Position numbers and translations under genes: made by a program
Origin: Montifringilla adamsi
Lineage: Eukaryota; Chordata; Aves; Passeriformes; Passeridae
Assembly (NCBI GenBank): GCA_017590115.1
Contig: JAGGNK010010225.1
Location: 9,412,834 to 9,476,833 of the forward strand
Length of the DNA: 64,000 nt
Direction: 5' to 3'
Shown: positions 24,121 to 35,969 of the stretch, piece by piece
Numbering within the stretch: position 1 is the first letter of the stretch
Layout of the letters: each line of letters begins with the position of its first letter
The notes under the pieces: model-generated
Told to the model about the DNA's origin: nothing
The model's database searches: none
Seen by the model: only the letters and a program-made list of their open reading frames with translations

Positions 24121-25850
24121 ACAGTCCCCAAGAAATATATGTCAAATACATTTTACCAGGGTATGGACTTGAAAATAAAAAGCTGGCAGGACTCTTTTTT
24201 AGGGGTCTTTATTTCTGAAGTACATAAATATGAGGACAAATATACAATTGTGGCAAATTACAATTGTGGTTGCAACAGAAATATTAAATCAAGTAAAAAG
24301 TGTGTGTGAATTCAGTAACTGGATTTGAACATTACTAGATTCCAAAGAAGTTTGAAATTTGGTTTGGGATTCAAAAATTTACCTGCTTTGTAATTCTACT
24401 GAGACTTTACCAGAATGAGACTAGTCCCTCCTCAGACATGAGATGAGTAAGGAATAAAAACTGTAATAATGAGGAATAAAAACATGCAGTTAATTGGAAT
24501 TGCCAGAGGAAATAGGGAGCAATTACAGATTCCCAGGGAACAGAGTCTTGAATATTTGCAAAACATTGTTTTTATGACTACACTATCTTCTACAACCTGT
24601 GAACTCCAGTAATTTAGAGCCTTAAAATTAAACATGGATCCCTGTCACATCTGTTTAGCATTCGGTATATGTGAACTTCTATTCAATCCAGAGCCTAACA
24701 TTTTTTTCTTTCATTTGTTTACTTTCTGTATTACTGTAGTCTGAACCAAACCTATGATGAGTTTTTGAACCATCCCTGAATTCCTCCACTCTGAGGCCCA
24801 TCTTTGTTTTGCGTGAATGACAGAAAGAACATATTTCTACGTTTTATTACCAGAGACAGGTACTTGATATTGTGGATATTCAATCGATTGGCATGACATG
24901 ATGATATTGATGAAGTGTGGTAAGGAAATGCTTCAGTTCTAATGATTTGATTTCATTTTGGTTTGACTCCTATTTCAACACTTCCAAGTTTTAAAAGTAT
25001 GGGCCATGTGAGATGTAAAATATATATATTGATGTCACTAATCGGAAGCTTTTTCTGGTCATGTTGTAAAGCACACTTAATCAACTTCTTTAAGATCATG
25101 TTACAGAAAGCTATTAACCATACTCTTAAAATAGTTAAATAGTTATAAATAATGTTTCATGTTATGGCTGACAACACTAAATTGCCCAGCATTTAAGGGA
25201 ACCTAATCACAGGGCATGCAGTCTTAGCCTTCCTGTAAGATGGTGTGGCTAAACTTTGGAGCATACTAGAAATCCCATACTATTGCTAACATTTCCTATT
25301 AAGGAGAAAGTTTCTCTTTGTGTATTTTGGACTTCTTTTCCAACACTTAATTGCAGCTGATGAAGAAAAGCTATTCAAAAGCTGCCAGGATTTTTAAATC
25401 TGTAGAGTGAGATTGATGAAAATTGTGGGTTTTCCCAAAAGAGTATAGGTGAGAGCAGACATGTAAATTTTGTATGTGTGTGCATGTATGTGTGTGACAG
25501 AGGAGAGAGCAGGAGCTTACTTCTAAGGTGTGAGACTTGGCAGCACTGCACTGTACAATGGGCACAAGAAACCACACGTCTGTAAATGACTGCATTTGAA
25601 TTGCTGTTACTGTTGGGTTACTTTATTGTTAAAGTGAAAAGGAATGTTTTTAATAAATGCAAATAATGAATTAAATGCTTGCACATACTGAGGCTTTACC
25701 CTCTGGTGTGTAATTAATATATGTGCACTGGAGACCCAGGTCTGGGGGAGTGTTTCATTTCTTATTTATGATGTTTGCAAGGGGTTTTTTTCCCTCCAGC
25801 ATAGCTCTTACTGGCATACACAGCACGGCATGTAAATGACCACTGAGTAG

Positions 25851-27260
25851 GTGTCACTGAAATCTTAGCAGATATAGAACAGGTAAATACCTTTGTTTGG
25901 TATGCTTTAGTAGATTTACTGTTTCTCTCAGCCTTTTATCTTTTCTATCCGAAAGTAATAGGAAGCTCCCAAATGACCAACATTTTGTTTTCAGAGGCAG
26001 GAAAACTGCATGTGGCAGGAAACAAACAAGCAATGAGAATTTAAAAGTTCTTGTACCTCGGAGCACAGCACTTAAAACTGAGGGACTGAAAGTAGAAAGG
26101 CGCTTTCCACAGCAGCCTACAGCATGCTTCTTGTATCCCCTCCTGGGTCCCCCTCCAGCACTGGCTGCCACCACTGACAGAGCACAGAGTGTCTGTATAC
26201 TGTATCTGCATGAAGCTTGGCGGCTTTCCTATTTTCTCATAATGGATTATGTTTTTCTGAAAGGATCTAAAGATGTCCTCATACTAATGCTGTCTCTGGC
26301 TCCTCTAGCCTGGCTCAGGCAGTTGTGTCTCCAGCATTATACTGGTTTTTCTTGCTCCTTGGTTCCCTGAGCAGCTGTGCTCAAACTGGGGGGCTTGGTG
26401 CAGCTTCACAGTTCCCTGTCGAGGCCGGTACCACCTGAGCAGTGCAGGAATTCTTTGTCAGCCTTGACTTGGCGCCAAGGAAAAGGGCTGTTGGGTCATG
26501 CAGTGCACTTGTGAGATGCTGAGCCTGGCCTGGGTCTCAGCACAGAGATTGACTCATGATGCTTTCCCCACAGCCCCTTATTCAGCTTGGAGATGGGTCT
26601 AAAGCTCTTGTGTAGCTATTTGTACAGAAAACTACTCTGTCAACAAATCTCGAGTCTCACCTTCTACTGCTTGAGTTCTGAAACGCTTACATTATGAGTT
26701 CTTAAATTCTGTGGGGAAAAAAAATCACTATATTGCCACACACATTACATACAAATCAATTACTAAGAAACACAGTGCTAAAATGAAAATTTGTCTTTAA
26801 TGCACCCCCCAGTGATTTATTGTTCTATAGTGTCTATTAAGATTGTACAGAAAAGAATATGTTGGATTTGCTATGCAAATTTACATACAGAAAGTAACGT
26901 CACCTTTCTGGTGTTTTTTGATCAGCACGATTCAGAAATGCAAATATATTCTAATCACTCAACTCTCATACATTTTCTTATTTCACAAATTGATTTTCCT
27001 TGTATAAAAAATATTTTTAAAAGGCAGAACACTCTTGAATTTTCTACAAAAAGAAACATATTTATTAAATGGCTCTCCCTTTTGCTAATAAATATTTTAC
27101 ATTATAATGTAGGCAAGTTAGCATACTTTTTTGTCCAAAGTGTGGTTGCATGTTGTTGTGTCTTGGAACTGGAAACTTTCAATCAAAATAAAATTTACAT
27201 TATTAATATGGGTAACAACTCTTTTGAAACCACAGTAAGGTTACAGCCATAACATATGGC
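25851..27260. other. Intergenic block with longer open frames, no recognised gene
   Basis: A locally less AT-rich segment (about 26.05-26.6 kb) carries a 157-codon frame on the plus strand (25897-26370) overlapped by a 106-codon frame on the minus strand (25854-26174). A 153-codon plus frame follows at 26791-27252. None resembles a family I know, and composition and overlap argue for chance. It could be an exon of a non-coding RNA, but nothing in the sequence proves it. Confidence 0.4.
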
Positions 27261-28958
27261 TTTAGTTCACTACATGGCAAAAGATCTGTTGGCCCTGTAA
27301 TAAGTGTTTTGTACACAAACACCATGGTAAAAATCTGTTTTTTACAGTGTTTATTTCCATTATCTTTGCTAGGATATGTCAGTGGGCAACATTTGGTCTA
27401 CATATCTGCATATTTTGAATATACCGTGTCTGTGCTGGAGGAGACTTTTTAGGGCTTTATGAAGCTGCCTGCTTAGATGCTACCACTGAGACCTGACTGA
27501 ACTTGTCAACAGTATCTGTTACTTATACAGCCTCTAAGTAGCGCCGCTTTTCCATAAAATTGGGTGACAGATGTATGAGTCTGAAAAACACTAAGTTATC
27601 TTACCAGATTTGAGACCTTCACCCATCATAATCCACACATTGATATCTTTATTTTAGCATTCCCGGAATCCAGGCATTTTTCTGCCTGATAGAAGAGATG
27701 CCAAAAAGCAAATTCATTCTGTACTTCTCTCTCTCCTTCCCATACCTTTGTTGACTTGTGTTCCTCATTCTGCTGCAATTAGTCAACTGCAAGGGAGAAT
27801 TAATTGAAAATTCTTCCTAGTTGTTTTCTAAATTAAAATACAGTTAGTCTTAGTTTTTGTCACATTAATCACAGGTCTGCTGGGGCCAAATCAACTCGTT
27901 TGTCAGTGGGAGTTTGCAAAGCTTTCAAATGGGATGGATTTTCTCCCGCAAAAGAGAAAAAAAATCTTACGAGTTGCACCCATTGCATGTCTAACATCAC
28001 CCTGATTTTCCATTTACATATTGCTTTTTGATCATTTCACACTCACTATTTCATTTAGAAATCATTTATATCACAACTGTACTTGGCCTTCAGTATTATT
28101 AGGTAGCATGGAATATATTCGGTGATGGTATGAAAGTTATTTCCAATAGGGCTTATGAAGAACAGCTGAGCAAGTACGACCTCCTGACCTCAAAGTGTTT
28201 GTTTACTGGGAACTGTACTCCAGTTCTCTACATTTAATCTGTCTTGGACCAAGCTGACATTCCCCTACTAAATTTATTGTATCTCTAGAGACTATTAGAA
28301 ATACAACATTGTCACTGTTTATCTAATAAGATGATAATAGGATTATATTAGTCTAGTGATAGTGGTACATTTATTTCCATTTTTTAATAGTAACAAATAG
28401 AAGTTTGATTTCATGTTTAGTGAAGTTAATGTGTTACTAGGGGGAAAAAACATTCAAAAAGTAGTTTTCTTTCAAACAAATCAGTAATGGAAAATATTTC
28501 TTATTCCATCCTATTTGTAGATCAAAGCATTGGTTTGTGTACATGAGTAGGCATGCTATGTCAATTTTACAGAAATTATAATAATGAAAAAAATCTGACT
28601 CAGAAAACTGGGTCTCCTATATCAACAGCTCTGGATTTTGGAAGCTTGTCATGATGTTTTTTCTTGTGCATATTTTCCTAGAATTTATCAGCTATCAAAA
28701 GGCAGGCACAACAGACCAAATTTGCATTTCAATTATACTTAGTTATAATCAAGGTGTCCAGAGTAAATTAATTTCTTATTAGTGTTGGTAGCTCTTAAGA
28801 CAACAAAAATCACATTATTTTTTAAATTCAGTAGGGAAATGCATTAATATGTAACAGAAATGTAAACCAAAATTAATAATAAACAAACCTCCCACTGGGT
28901 GAAGTCAAGACTTTGCTCAGGAGCATTCCATATAAAGACAATCTTTCTCAAGCAATGT

Positions 28959-28987
28959 GGTTTCCTACACTTTGGTGTAGGAAAACC
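28959..28987. repeat. Tight inverted repeat (hairpin)
   Basis: TTTCCTACAC (28961-28970), a TTTG loop, then the exact complement GTGTAGGAAA (28975-28984). The stem extends two more G-C pairs across a one-base bulge. It is not in a known transcript. Confidence 0.85.
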
Positions 28988-30554
28988 CAAGGACTGAGTT
29001 AGTGCCAGGCTTCCTCTTTCTGTATCATAAGAAGGTCAGTACAGGATTTTATCAGACTAATGTGAGGTTGATGCTTTTAGCCTGATACACATATGTTGGA
29101 TGGAAAAAACCTATTTTTTCTGTGTTTTATAAGCATGCATCTTTTCCTGGCAAACAATTGCCTAATCCTTACTCAGACTCCTTAGGTTTGAGATCAACAT
29201 ACCGTGTAGCTTTTCCATGTTGCTTTTCCCAGTTGCCCTACTGTGTTCACTTTCTTTTGCTACATCAGTACCGAGTAACTGGCAGAAGGGCATTGAGTGA
29301 CTGTTTTGTGCAATTCCCACATAGATCAGTATGTTCTACATGTAGTGCATTGCAGGTAGAAGTAAAACTAAAATCACCATGACTGATACCAAATATTTAT
29401 CATACATAGCAATACTTCTTCTGGATTTTGTTTCCTTCTTCAGCTGCTTTTACAGAATCTGCTCATCTAAATCTGAACCAAAGTCATCATCCTCTTGCAT
29501 TTCTGTCATGTGAAAGATGCTTGTAAAATAAGGTATTTAATAAACACTGCTAGATTCTAAATCCATTAGAAATGCTAAACATATCTTTCAGTTAAAACAC
29601 AAAAATGAAATCAATCTGAAATTGCTGTGGGATGCTCTACTGGTAATTTATACTTTAAATTTTTTGTGTCAGTTCTCCAGTTCTTCTGTCAGTTTCTTGT
29701 GTCTATTCATGGTACAACATATATGCAGTCACCCACATAAAACATCCTACTTATTTGTAAAAGACAGTAATGGTTGAAGTTGCTCATAATCAGAACTGCA
29801 ACACATTCCATTTAGCAAAATGTTTAAAAAGACTAGTTCTTTGAGTGAAATCTTTTCAGGGACTTTGGAAAATCCACACTATGTTCTATGAAATTCAGCT
29901 AGATAAAGTGTCTCTATTACATCCTCCTTGTGTGAGAATTTGAATGGGACAATTGAGTTCTAGGAAATGGGTACTTGAATCTTTTCAGCCAGCTCTCCAG
30001 GAAACTCAGTCAGTACAGTCTAGCCTAAACATCCTAATGGGATTTATCACAGCTAAGAAGAGGACAAAAACTGTTGTGTTTAACTGACCTTGGTATCAAT
30101 TAGTACAAATAAATTTGTATTGCTATCCTGTGGCCTGCCCATTCTAACATTTGCCTGGTGTCCCAGTGAGATGCAGCTGCTTTCCAAGCTACAGTACAAA
30201 TGCTTCTGACAGAAGAGACACTACATCTTCATACCAAAACAAAGCCTCTATGTTCCCCCAGGGCACTGCATTCCCACAGAAGCCTGGAATTAGTGTTCCC
30301 TTAGGTATATGCAACATTCCAAACTTTGCACATATTTAGCTCAAGGTTGATTACTAAAATGCATAGTACCCCAGGATATATAATATGATTCAGCAAGAAA
30401 TAAAGCAGGTCCAATTACACAAGAGCTTTTTTCCTCTAGACAAAAATAACCACTTGCCTTGCTGCTTATGCATTCCAGTTCATTATCCAGCAAAATGTGC
30501 ACAGCTAAGAAATGAATGCTGCCCTGAGAATCCCAACTCAAATATTTACAAATG

Positions 30555-30645
30555 TGAAGAATGCTATGTTATGTTGGACTCAAGGTCCCTCTAGCCTAGT
30601 AGTCTGTCTCCAGAAATGACCAGTCAGAGAGGAAATACTTTGGGA
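30555..30645. repeat. Possible ancient amniote interspersed repeat
   Basis: ATGTTATGTTGGACTCAAGG, then TCCCTCTAGCCTAGTAGTCT and GTCTCCAGAAATGACCAGTC, recall an old amniote repeat module of the type 'ttgggtcagaccaaaggtccatctagcccagtatcctgtctccgacagtggcca'. The match is from memory and diverged. Confidence 0.35.
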
Positions 30646-31048
30646 TATTTCTCTGGAATGCTTTCCCAGCTCCAACTATTTGAAGCTCAGGCCTTCCTGA
30701 GCAGCTACACTGTGTTTTGATTGCATTTTCAAATATTATAACAGCTCTCTGATGCAAACAAATAAATGCAACAAATACAAGATGAAAGGTTAGAAGGAGG
30801 AATGGAACACTGTAGGTTTGGCTACCAAATCATTTTGATTCAAGTTTCAAATGTACTGTTGCATCCACTATAGTTTCTTTTGGCTACACTACGTAGTGTT
30901 AATGCTGAATTTAAATATCACCCTGCAATGAGGGTCCCATTTTACAAGCATTCTATGCTTGTAACTCTTGCTCAATTCAGTGGAAATTTAGTTATCAGCC
31001 CAGACTATAAAACTTGATGTCCTGAAAAGGCTATCTCCCAAAAATAAT

Positions 31049-31146
31049 GGAAAACAAAAAATGCCAAACCAAACAAAAAAACCACACCAAAACCAAACCA
31101 AACCAAAACCAAAAAACCAAAACAAAAAAACCCCAAACCCAAACCT
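31049..31146 (+). repeat. A/C-only low-complexity tract
   Basis: About 100 bases almost wholly of A and C, with repeated CCAAA words (CCAAACCAAACAAAAAAACC and similar). Strong strand asymmetry, no exact unit. Confidence 0.9.
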
Positions 31147-34100
31147 CTGAGCAAATGTGGTTATTTCATGCCAATGAAGTTAAAGTCAGGGGCAGGCTCT
31201 GAAGTGAATCTAGATACCCTTAGCATATTTTGACACAGTGTATAATTTCCCTCTGCTTTCAGAGGTTCCTTATTATTATACCTTATTATTAAGGGAAAAA
31301 AAGAATCTTAAATGTAAGAAAATTAAAATCGACAAAAAATTCTATAAATGTTCTGTGTTCTTAGAATTGTGGGTTTAATTCTTTGTTTTGTCCTTTTATA
31401 TTGAGACCTTTAAAGAAAAATAACATGGCCATATTTTCAACGCTAAGAATGAAATGAGTAACCTTCTTTACATTTTTTCTGTTTATTTACATGTTTGTTT
31501 ACATTTCTTTACATGTCCTGTAACTTAGTGGGCATCATGTACCAACACTTAGAAAACTACCTGCCTGTTAATGTAGAATAGTAGCTGCTTTCTGTATTAC
31601 AAATGCTCCAACAAGTTCTTATGTTTTAATATCCATGTTCCAATACCACAAATCATGATCTACACCTAAGGTATACACATTCTTCTTAGAGGGTAAGAAA
31701 ATGAATCTCAGTCACTTAAACACAAAGATCTAGATTTACTATGTCAATGAGCATTATTTGAGTACTATATAAGTAAATATACACATTTTTTATGGTCTAA
31801 AACTGGGAACCTCATTAGTCTTCCCATGAGTAATAATTTGGTTTTACATTACCAACATCCAGTAGTTTAGGAGCTGATTTAAGCCTCATCCATTCAGTCC
31901 ACCCAGAATGAAGACTGAGTGTGCCACTGCAAGCATTTGTTGAGAAGACAGTAAAACATGACTTAAAGGTTGTAGGTTACCACCACTTCTATCTGCATGC
32001 CTGAGAGGGCCATAAAATGTAATGCAAGGGTGGGAATAAACAGTGAGGGTTTCTTTTAAATCCTGCTCATTTCACAGGTCCAGTATGGGAATCTGTCAAA
32101 AGCCTGAACTGACTGGATGAGTGGGAGGACCTCCAGGTATACCTAGGTTTGAGTAGCAACAATGTCTTATAGGGGTTTGGCAGCTAAAAAATCAGTTCTT
32201 AAAATAATATTGATACTGTTTTTATAAAGCACCATAAGATCTGCCAGTGAAAATAGACATATACTAGTTAGGTATTTACTGTTTGTCTTTGTCATAGACG
32301 ATTTCTGTCCTGTTCTTTTTTATGTGTTGTACAAACCAAACTCTATCTGTGCTAAAGCAACAAGTAGGCTAGGAAGTTCTCTTTCAGAAAATAGTTCCAA
32401 CCACAATCAGCATGATATTTTGAGATCCCATTTCATGCTTCAGCCACAAGGTTGGCATTACTGCTTTTAAGATACAATACACCATTGATTAAATAAAACT
32501 TTAAGGCCAATTAAACATTGGCAATCTTTCTACCACTGGCAAAGGCACAGTTGTTAAGCGTTTGCCTTTGTGGCATGTTTGCAGTGTAATCACTGATTTC
32601 TGGAAAGCTGTTCTGGAAGTTAAAAATATCCAGTGAATTTCTTTTTGTTAGACAATTTTATACTTGACTTACATTACTTGAAAACACTTTGGTTTAAAAA
32701 ATAGAGGTTGTATGCACTCAAATGACTTATATATCTCCATTCTTAACACAAGGAAAAAATAACAATTTGTAGCACCAAGCTATACAAATAACAGTTTATT
32801 TGCATTTTAACTAGTTAATTTCAGAAGTCATCACACACAAATCTTTATGAAACCCACTACTAGGTGTGAGTAAGGAGACCATGCTGTTTTGTTTAAAAAA
32901 TAATCAGCATTTATGTCCTGGGGTTTAAGGTAAGTAAAAGTTTTCCTGGCCATTTACTTAAAGTAAATATGTTCTTAAGTTAACAAAGCTTTTTTTCCTT
33001 CACTTTGTATGGGAAAATTGTGAGTAGGTAGGCAAAGAAATAAACATACAAACCAAAATTAACTAGCAAGACTTAGTGAGATAAACTTCTACAAAGGCAA
33101 AGTTACTTTTAACAGAAGGAACTTACTGTACTACATGCCTACTAAAAGTTCAAACATCTCTAGGGGGCATTTTGGAGAAACTAAAAAACACTAAATCTCT
33201 ATTAATTTAATTTTCTCCCTTCTGAAAATGCTCTGCAGTATGGTTGTCCTGCACCATCTGGTCCTGCAAGTGCTCCCTTCTCATACTGGCTACCTTAGTG
33301 GTACTAAACTACTAATATCAGTTCATCAGTGTTCGTAATGTAAGCAGAGATTCCATTTAATCTAATCTCAAGGAATTTTATCTGTCTTCAAAAGTACATT
33401 CTGTACAAAAGCAACGTACAAGCTATGGTATTATAGTGGTGATGTCTGTAACAAGCCTTTATACACAAGTGTGTTGGCAGAGCAATATAAGGCTAAGTCT
33501 ACTACATTTTTATGAATAGGACTATCCTTTTTCCACTTTCTCACACTTTTTTGGGGGAGGAATTATAGTGTATTTTTATTATGTTGGTACTAAGTTTATT
33601 CTCCTCATATACCTTTGAAACAAAGAATGCATTATTTATACCTACACAAACAAAATCACCTTAGACATGAGAAAGGTGTAGAGAAAGATGCAACTATAGA
33701 GGTAAAGCTGCATCTTGTAATAAGAGTTAAAAATCAGAATTCAAGGACCACAATGAGTACAGCATTAGACTCTTTGCACATTCTTCCACATTTAACTCCC
33801 CTCCCTCCCCACCCCGCCCCCCCTAAAAAAAAATCCCAACTGAAATCACTTTTCTAACTCAGTTCAGACTTGACAGGAGTCTAGACCAAATTGATAAAGG
33901 GGCAATGACTCTGAAAATGTAAGGTGGTGAAGAAGCAGGCTGGAATGCAAAAGAACCCCATGTTTTCTAAGTACTATGTGATTACATGCAAAAATCAGGT
34001 TTCAAAGACTTCCAAAGAGCTTATTTGGACCATATCTCAGTACAAATTTCTGCCAGTACAGCTGCTCAATGAGGAGTCACACCTCTTCTCATCACCAAAA

Positions 34101-34594
34101 AATAAAATCAAATACAAGATGGTAGTCAACCTCTTCCTCACTGAGAAGTGTAGCTCAGTAGCTTTATTCACTTGGCAGCTTTCAAATGGCCAGTGAAAGA
34201 GATGAGTCAGCTTACAAAAATATTAGTATAATTGAGTCTGTGGAGCTTCCAGTGTTTTGCAAAGTGTTATCAAGTGGAAGAGTTTCTGTGTTTGTGTCTC
34301 TTTCCATTGCTTTAATTCAGAGATTTTTCTTTTTTTCTCACATCATATTCTGCCTCAGTGCTCAGCTGAGAGGCAATGAGAGACAATGAGAGAAAGAAGC
34401 AACTGGGTGAAGGTATGAGATCAGCCTAGTGAGTGGTAGCCCTCTCACATGTCACAGTAAAGCTACTATATAACCACAGCTGCCTTCACTGCCCGCAAAA
34501 TTCCTTTATGTTGAGCTAGGTTGATTTAACTATATTTAACTGTGTTGCTTTATACAGGTAAATATAAAAATATATTATGATAGGAGAGCTGAGC

Positions 34595-34655
34595 TCATAT
34601 ATATTTAGCCTATTCATATATATATTTAGCATATTCATATATATTTAGCATATTA
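34595..34655. repeat. Three-copy AT-rich tandem repeat
   Basis: About three copies of a 19-21-base unit of the form TCATATATATTTAGCATAT, differing by a TA step and one C/A change, followed by a decayed partial copy. Confidence 0.9.
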
Positions 34656-35067
34656 CATATAATTGAGTGAAGACACATTGTGGTGAGACCCGAGATCTGT
34701 GCCTCATGACTACACTCCCAGAATCTGTAAATGATACTACATAACAGCTACAAAAAAAGCTCTGACCTAACAAGAGTAACCTAATGACTGAGGGAGTACC
34801 CAGCATCCTGACACAACAAAGCAAGGCAAGCTTTTCTGTCAGGAAAGAAATTAACTACTTTGTTCCAAAGAGATGAACGTGGCCGTTGCAGGACTGGAGC
34901 TGAAGCTTTGCTCTGAGAAGGCAGCACTCGCCTGCCTCCAGCCTGTCCTCCCTCAGAGCTTGATGTGCTTCCTGAAGCTCTCCCAGAGTTGCCAGCAGGG
35001 TCTCCAGGTTTTATTGATGTTGATAAAACCTGTGTTAGGCGTTTGGGAAATGCGCTCTGGGCGCGAT
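34656..35067. other. Intergenic flank of the LTR
   Basis: Composition becomes GC-richer from about 34870. The segment 34870-35067 (CTGCCTCCAGCCTGTCCTCC and following) may be part of the same mobile-element insertion or an older one, but I cannot assign it. No gene is seen. Confidence 0.4.
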
Positions 35068-35866
35068 TGTACTGGGTTTGCCTGGCAAAATTTTGGCAGT
35101 GGGTGGGTGCTACAGGGCTGGCTTCTGTGAATAGATGTCCCTGCAGCCCATAGTGACCCTGGTGGGACAAGCTGTCCTCATGTAGCCCATAGAGGTCAAC
35201 AGTGGAGAAGAGATCCATCTGCAGCTCATGGAGAACCCCAAGCTGGGGCGGGTGGATGCGCCCAGAGGACACTTCCCAAAGGCCTCTGGGCACATCCACC
35301 AGGAAGCCTGTGCTGGCAGGATCTGTGACCCCTCAGGGAGACCCATGCTGGAATAGTCTGTTCCCGAGGGACTGCACCTCATGGATGGGATCCTACACTG
35401 GAGCAGTTTGTGAGGATCTGCAGCCCAGGGGAAGGCCTCATCCTGCAGAGGACCAGGGAAGAATGTCTCCCATGACACGCTGCAGCAGGGGAAGAGTGTG
35501 ACGAATTCTCCCCCGGAGGAGGCAGAAGCGGCAGAGACAACGTGGGATGAAGCGATTGCACACTCTATTCCCCAAACCTCTGAGGGAGGAGGAGGTAGAA
35601 AAATCGGGAGTGAAGTTGAGCCCGGGAGGAAAGAAGGGGTGGGGACGAAATGTTTTAAGACTTAGTTTTTCTTTCTCATTATCCTACTTTAATGCCATTG
35701 ACAACAAATAAAATTAATTTCCCCAAGTTGAGCTTGTTTTGCCCAAGACAGTTACTGGTGAGTGCTCTCTCCTCATCCCTTATCTCGACCCGGGAGCCTC
35801 TCGTTGTACTTTCCCCCCACGGTGGCTTTGGGGGGTACTTGGCGCCCAGCTGGGATACACAACGAC
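35068..35866 (+). mobile_element. Avian endogenous-retrovirus LTR (solo, degraded)
   Basis: I recognise the order of blocks as an avian ERV-type LTR: TGTACTGGGTTTGCCTGGCA at the left, a middle of imperfect repeats around a CTGGAGCAGT-like word, then GGCAGAGACAACGTGGGATG, GGGAGTGAAGTTGAGCCCGG, a polyadenylation signal AATAAA at 35707-35712, CCCCAAGTTGAGCTTGTTTT, and a right end like TACTTGGCGCCCAGCTGGGA. No internal viral genes flank it, so it is a solo LTR, probably with an internal deletion. Both ends are approximate and I see no clear target-site duplication. It sits immediately upstream of the HIBADH promoter, in the same orientation. Open frames within it are spurious. Confidence 0.7.
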
Positions 35867-35876
35867 GAAGCCAGTC

Positions 35877-35952
35877 ATAGCATCACAGAATGGTTTGGTT
35901 GGAAGGGGACCCTGAAGATCATCCAATTCCAACCCTCAATAAGCGCCAACTC
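35877..35952 (-). mobile_element. CR1 3' end, minus orientation
   Basis: CATCACAGAATGGTTTGGTT followed by GGAAGGGGACCCTGAAGATC and ATCCAATTCCAACCCTCAAT is the reverse complement of a CR1 3' end. Only about 75 bases remain between the LTR and the CpG island. Confidence 0.85.
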
Positions 35953-35969
35953 TCAATTTGCCACCTGAC

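Larger units (their letters stand above)
21626..25850. other. Intergenic, left part
   Basis: AT-rich sequence between the two promoters. It holds an inverted repeat at 21960-21987 (10-bp arms around 8 nt), an A/C tract at 23490-23552, a (TA)n/T-run at 23921-23960, a likely CR1 remnant at 24035-24120 and a short GT-rich stretch at about 25470-25500. Open frames of up to 74 codons here have no recognisable content. Confidence 0.7.
27261..34594. other. Intergenic, middle part
   Basis: Mostly unique AT-rich sequence. It holds a hairpin-forming inverted repeat at 28959-28987, a possible ancient repeat at 30555-30645, an A/C-only tract at 31049-31146 and a C-rich run near 33796-33822. I find no exon. 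Candidate regulatory sequence cannot be separated from background by eye. Confidence 0.6.

Noticed and set aside
26791..27252. 153-codon frame in the intergenic spacer
   Set aside because: Low GC, Ile/Phe/Asn-rich, no recognisable family, no CpG island or splice context pointing to it. Probably chance in AT-rich DNA.
34988..35003. CTCF-like word (CCAGCAGGGTCTCC)
   Set aside because: Matches only the first half of the CTCF core and lacks the GGC end; too weak to report as an insulator.
34781..35561. Several frames of 85-172 codons
   Set aside because: Inside or beside the LTR. The imperfect internal repeats of the LTR keep frames open, and no retroviral protein is encoded.
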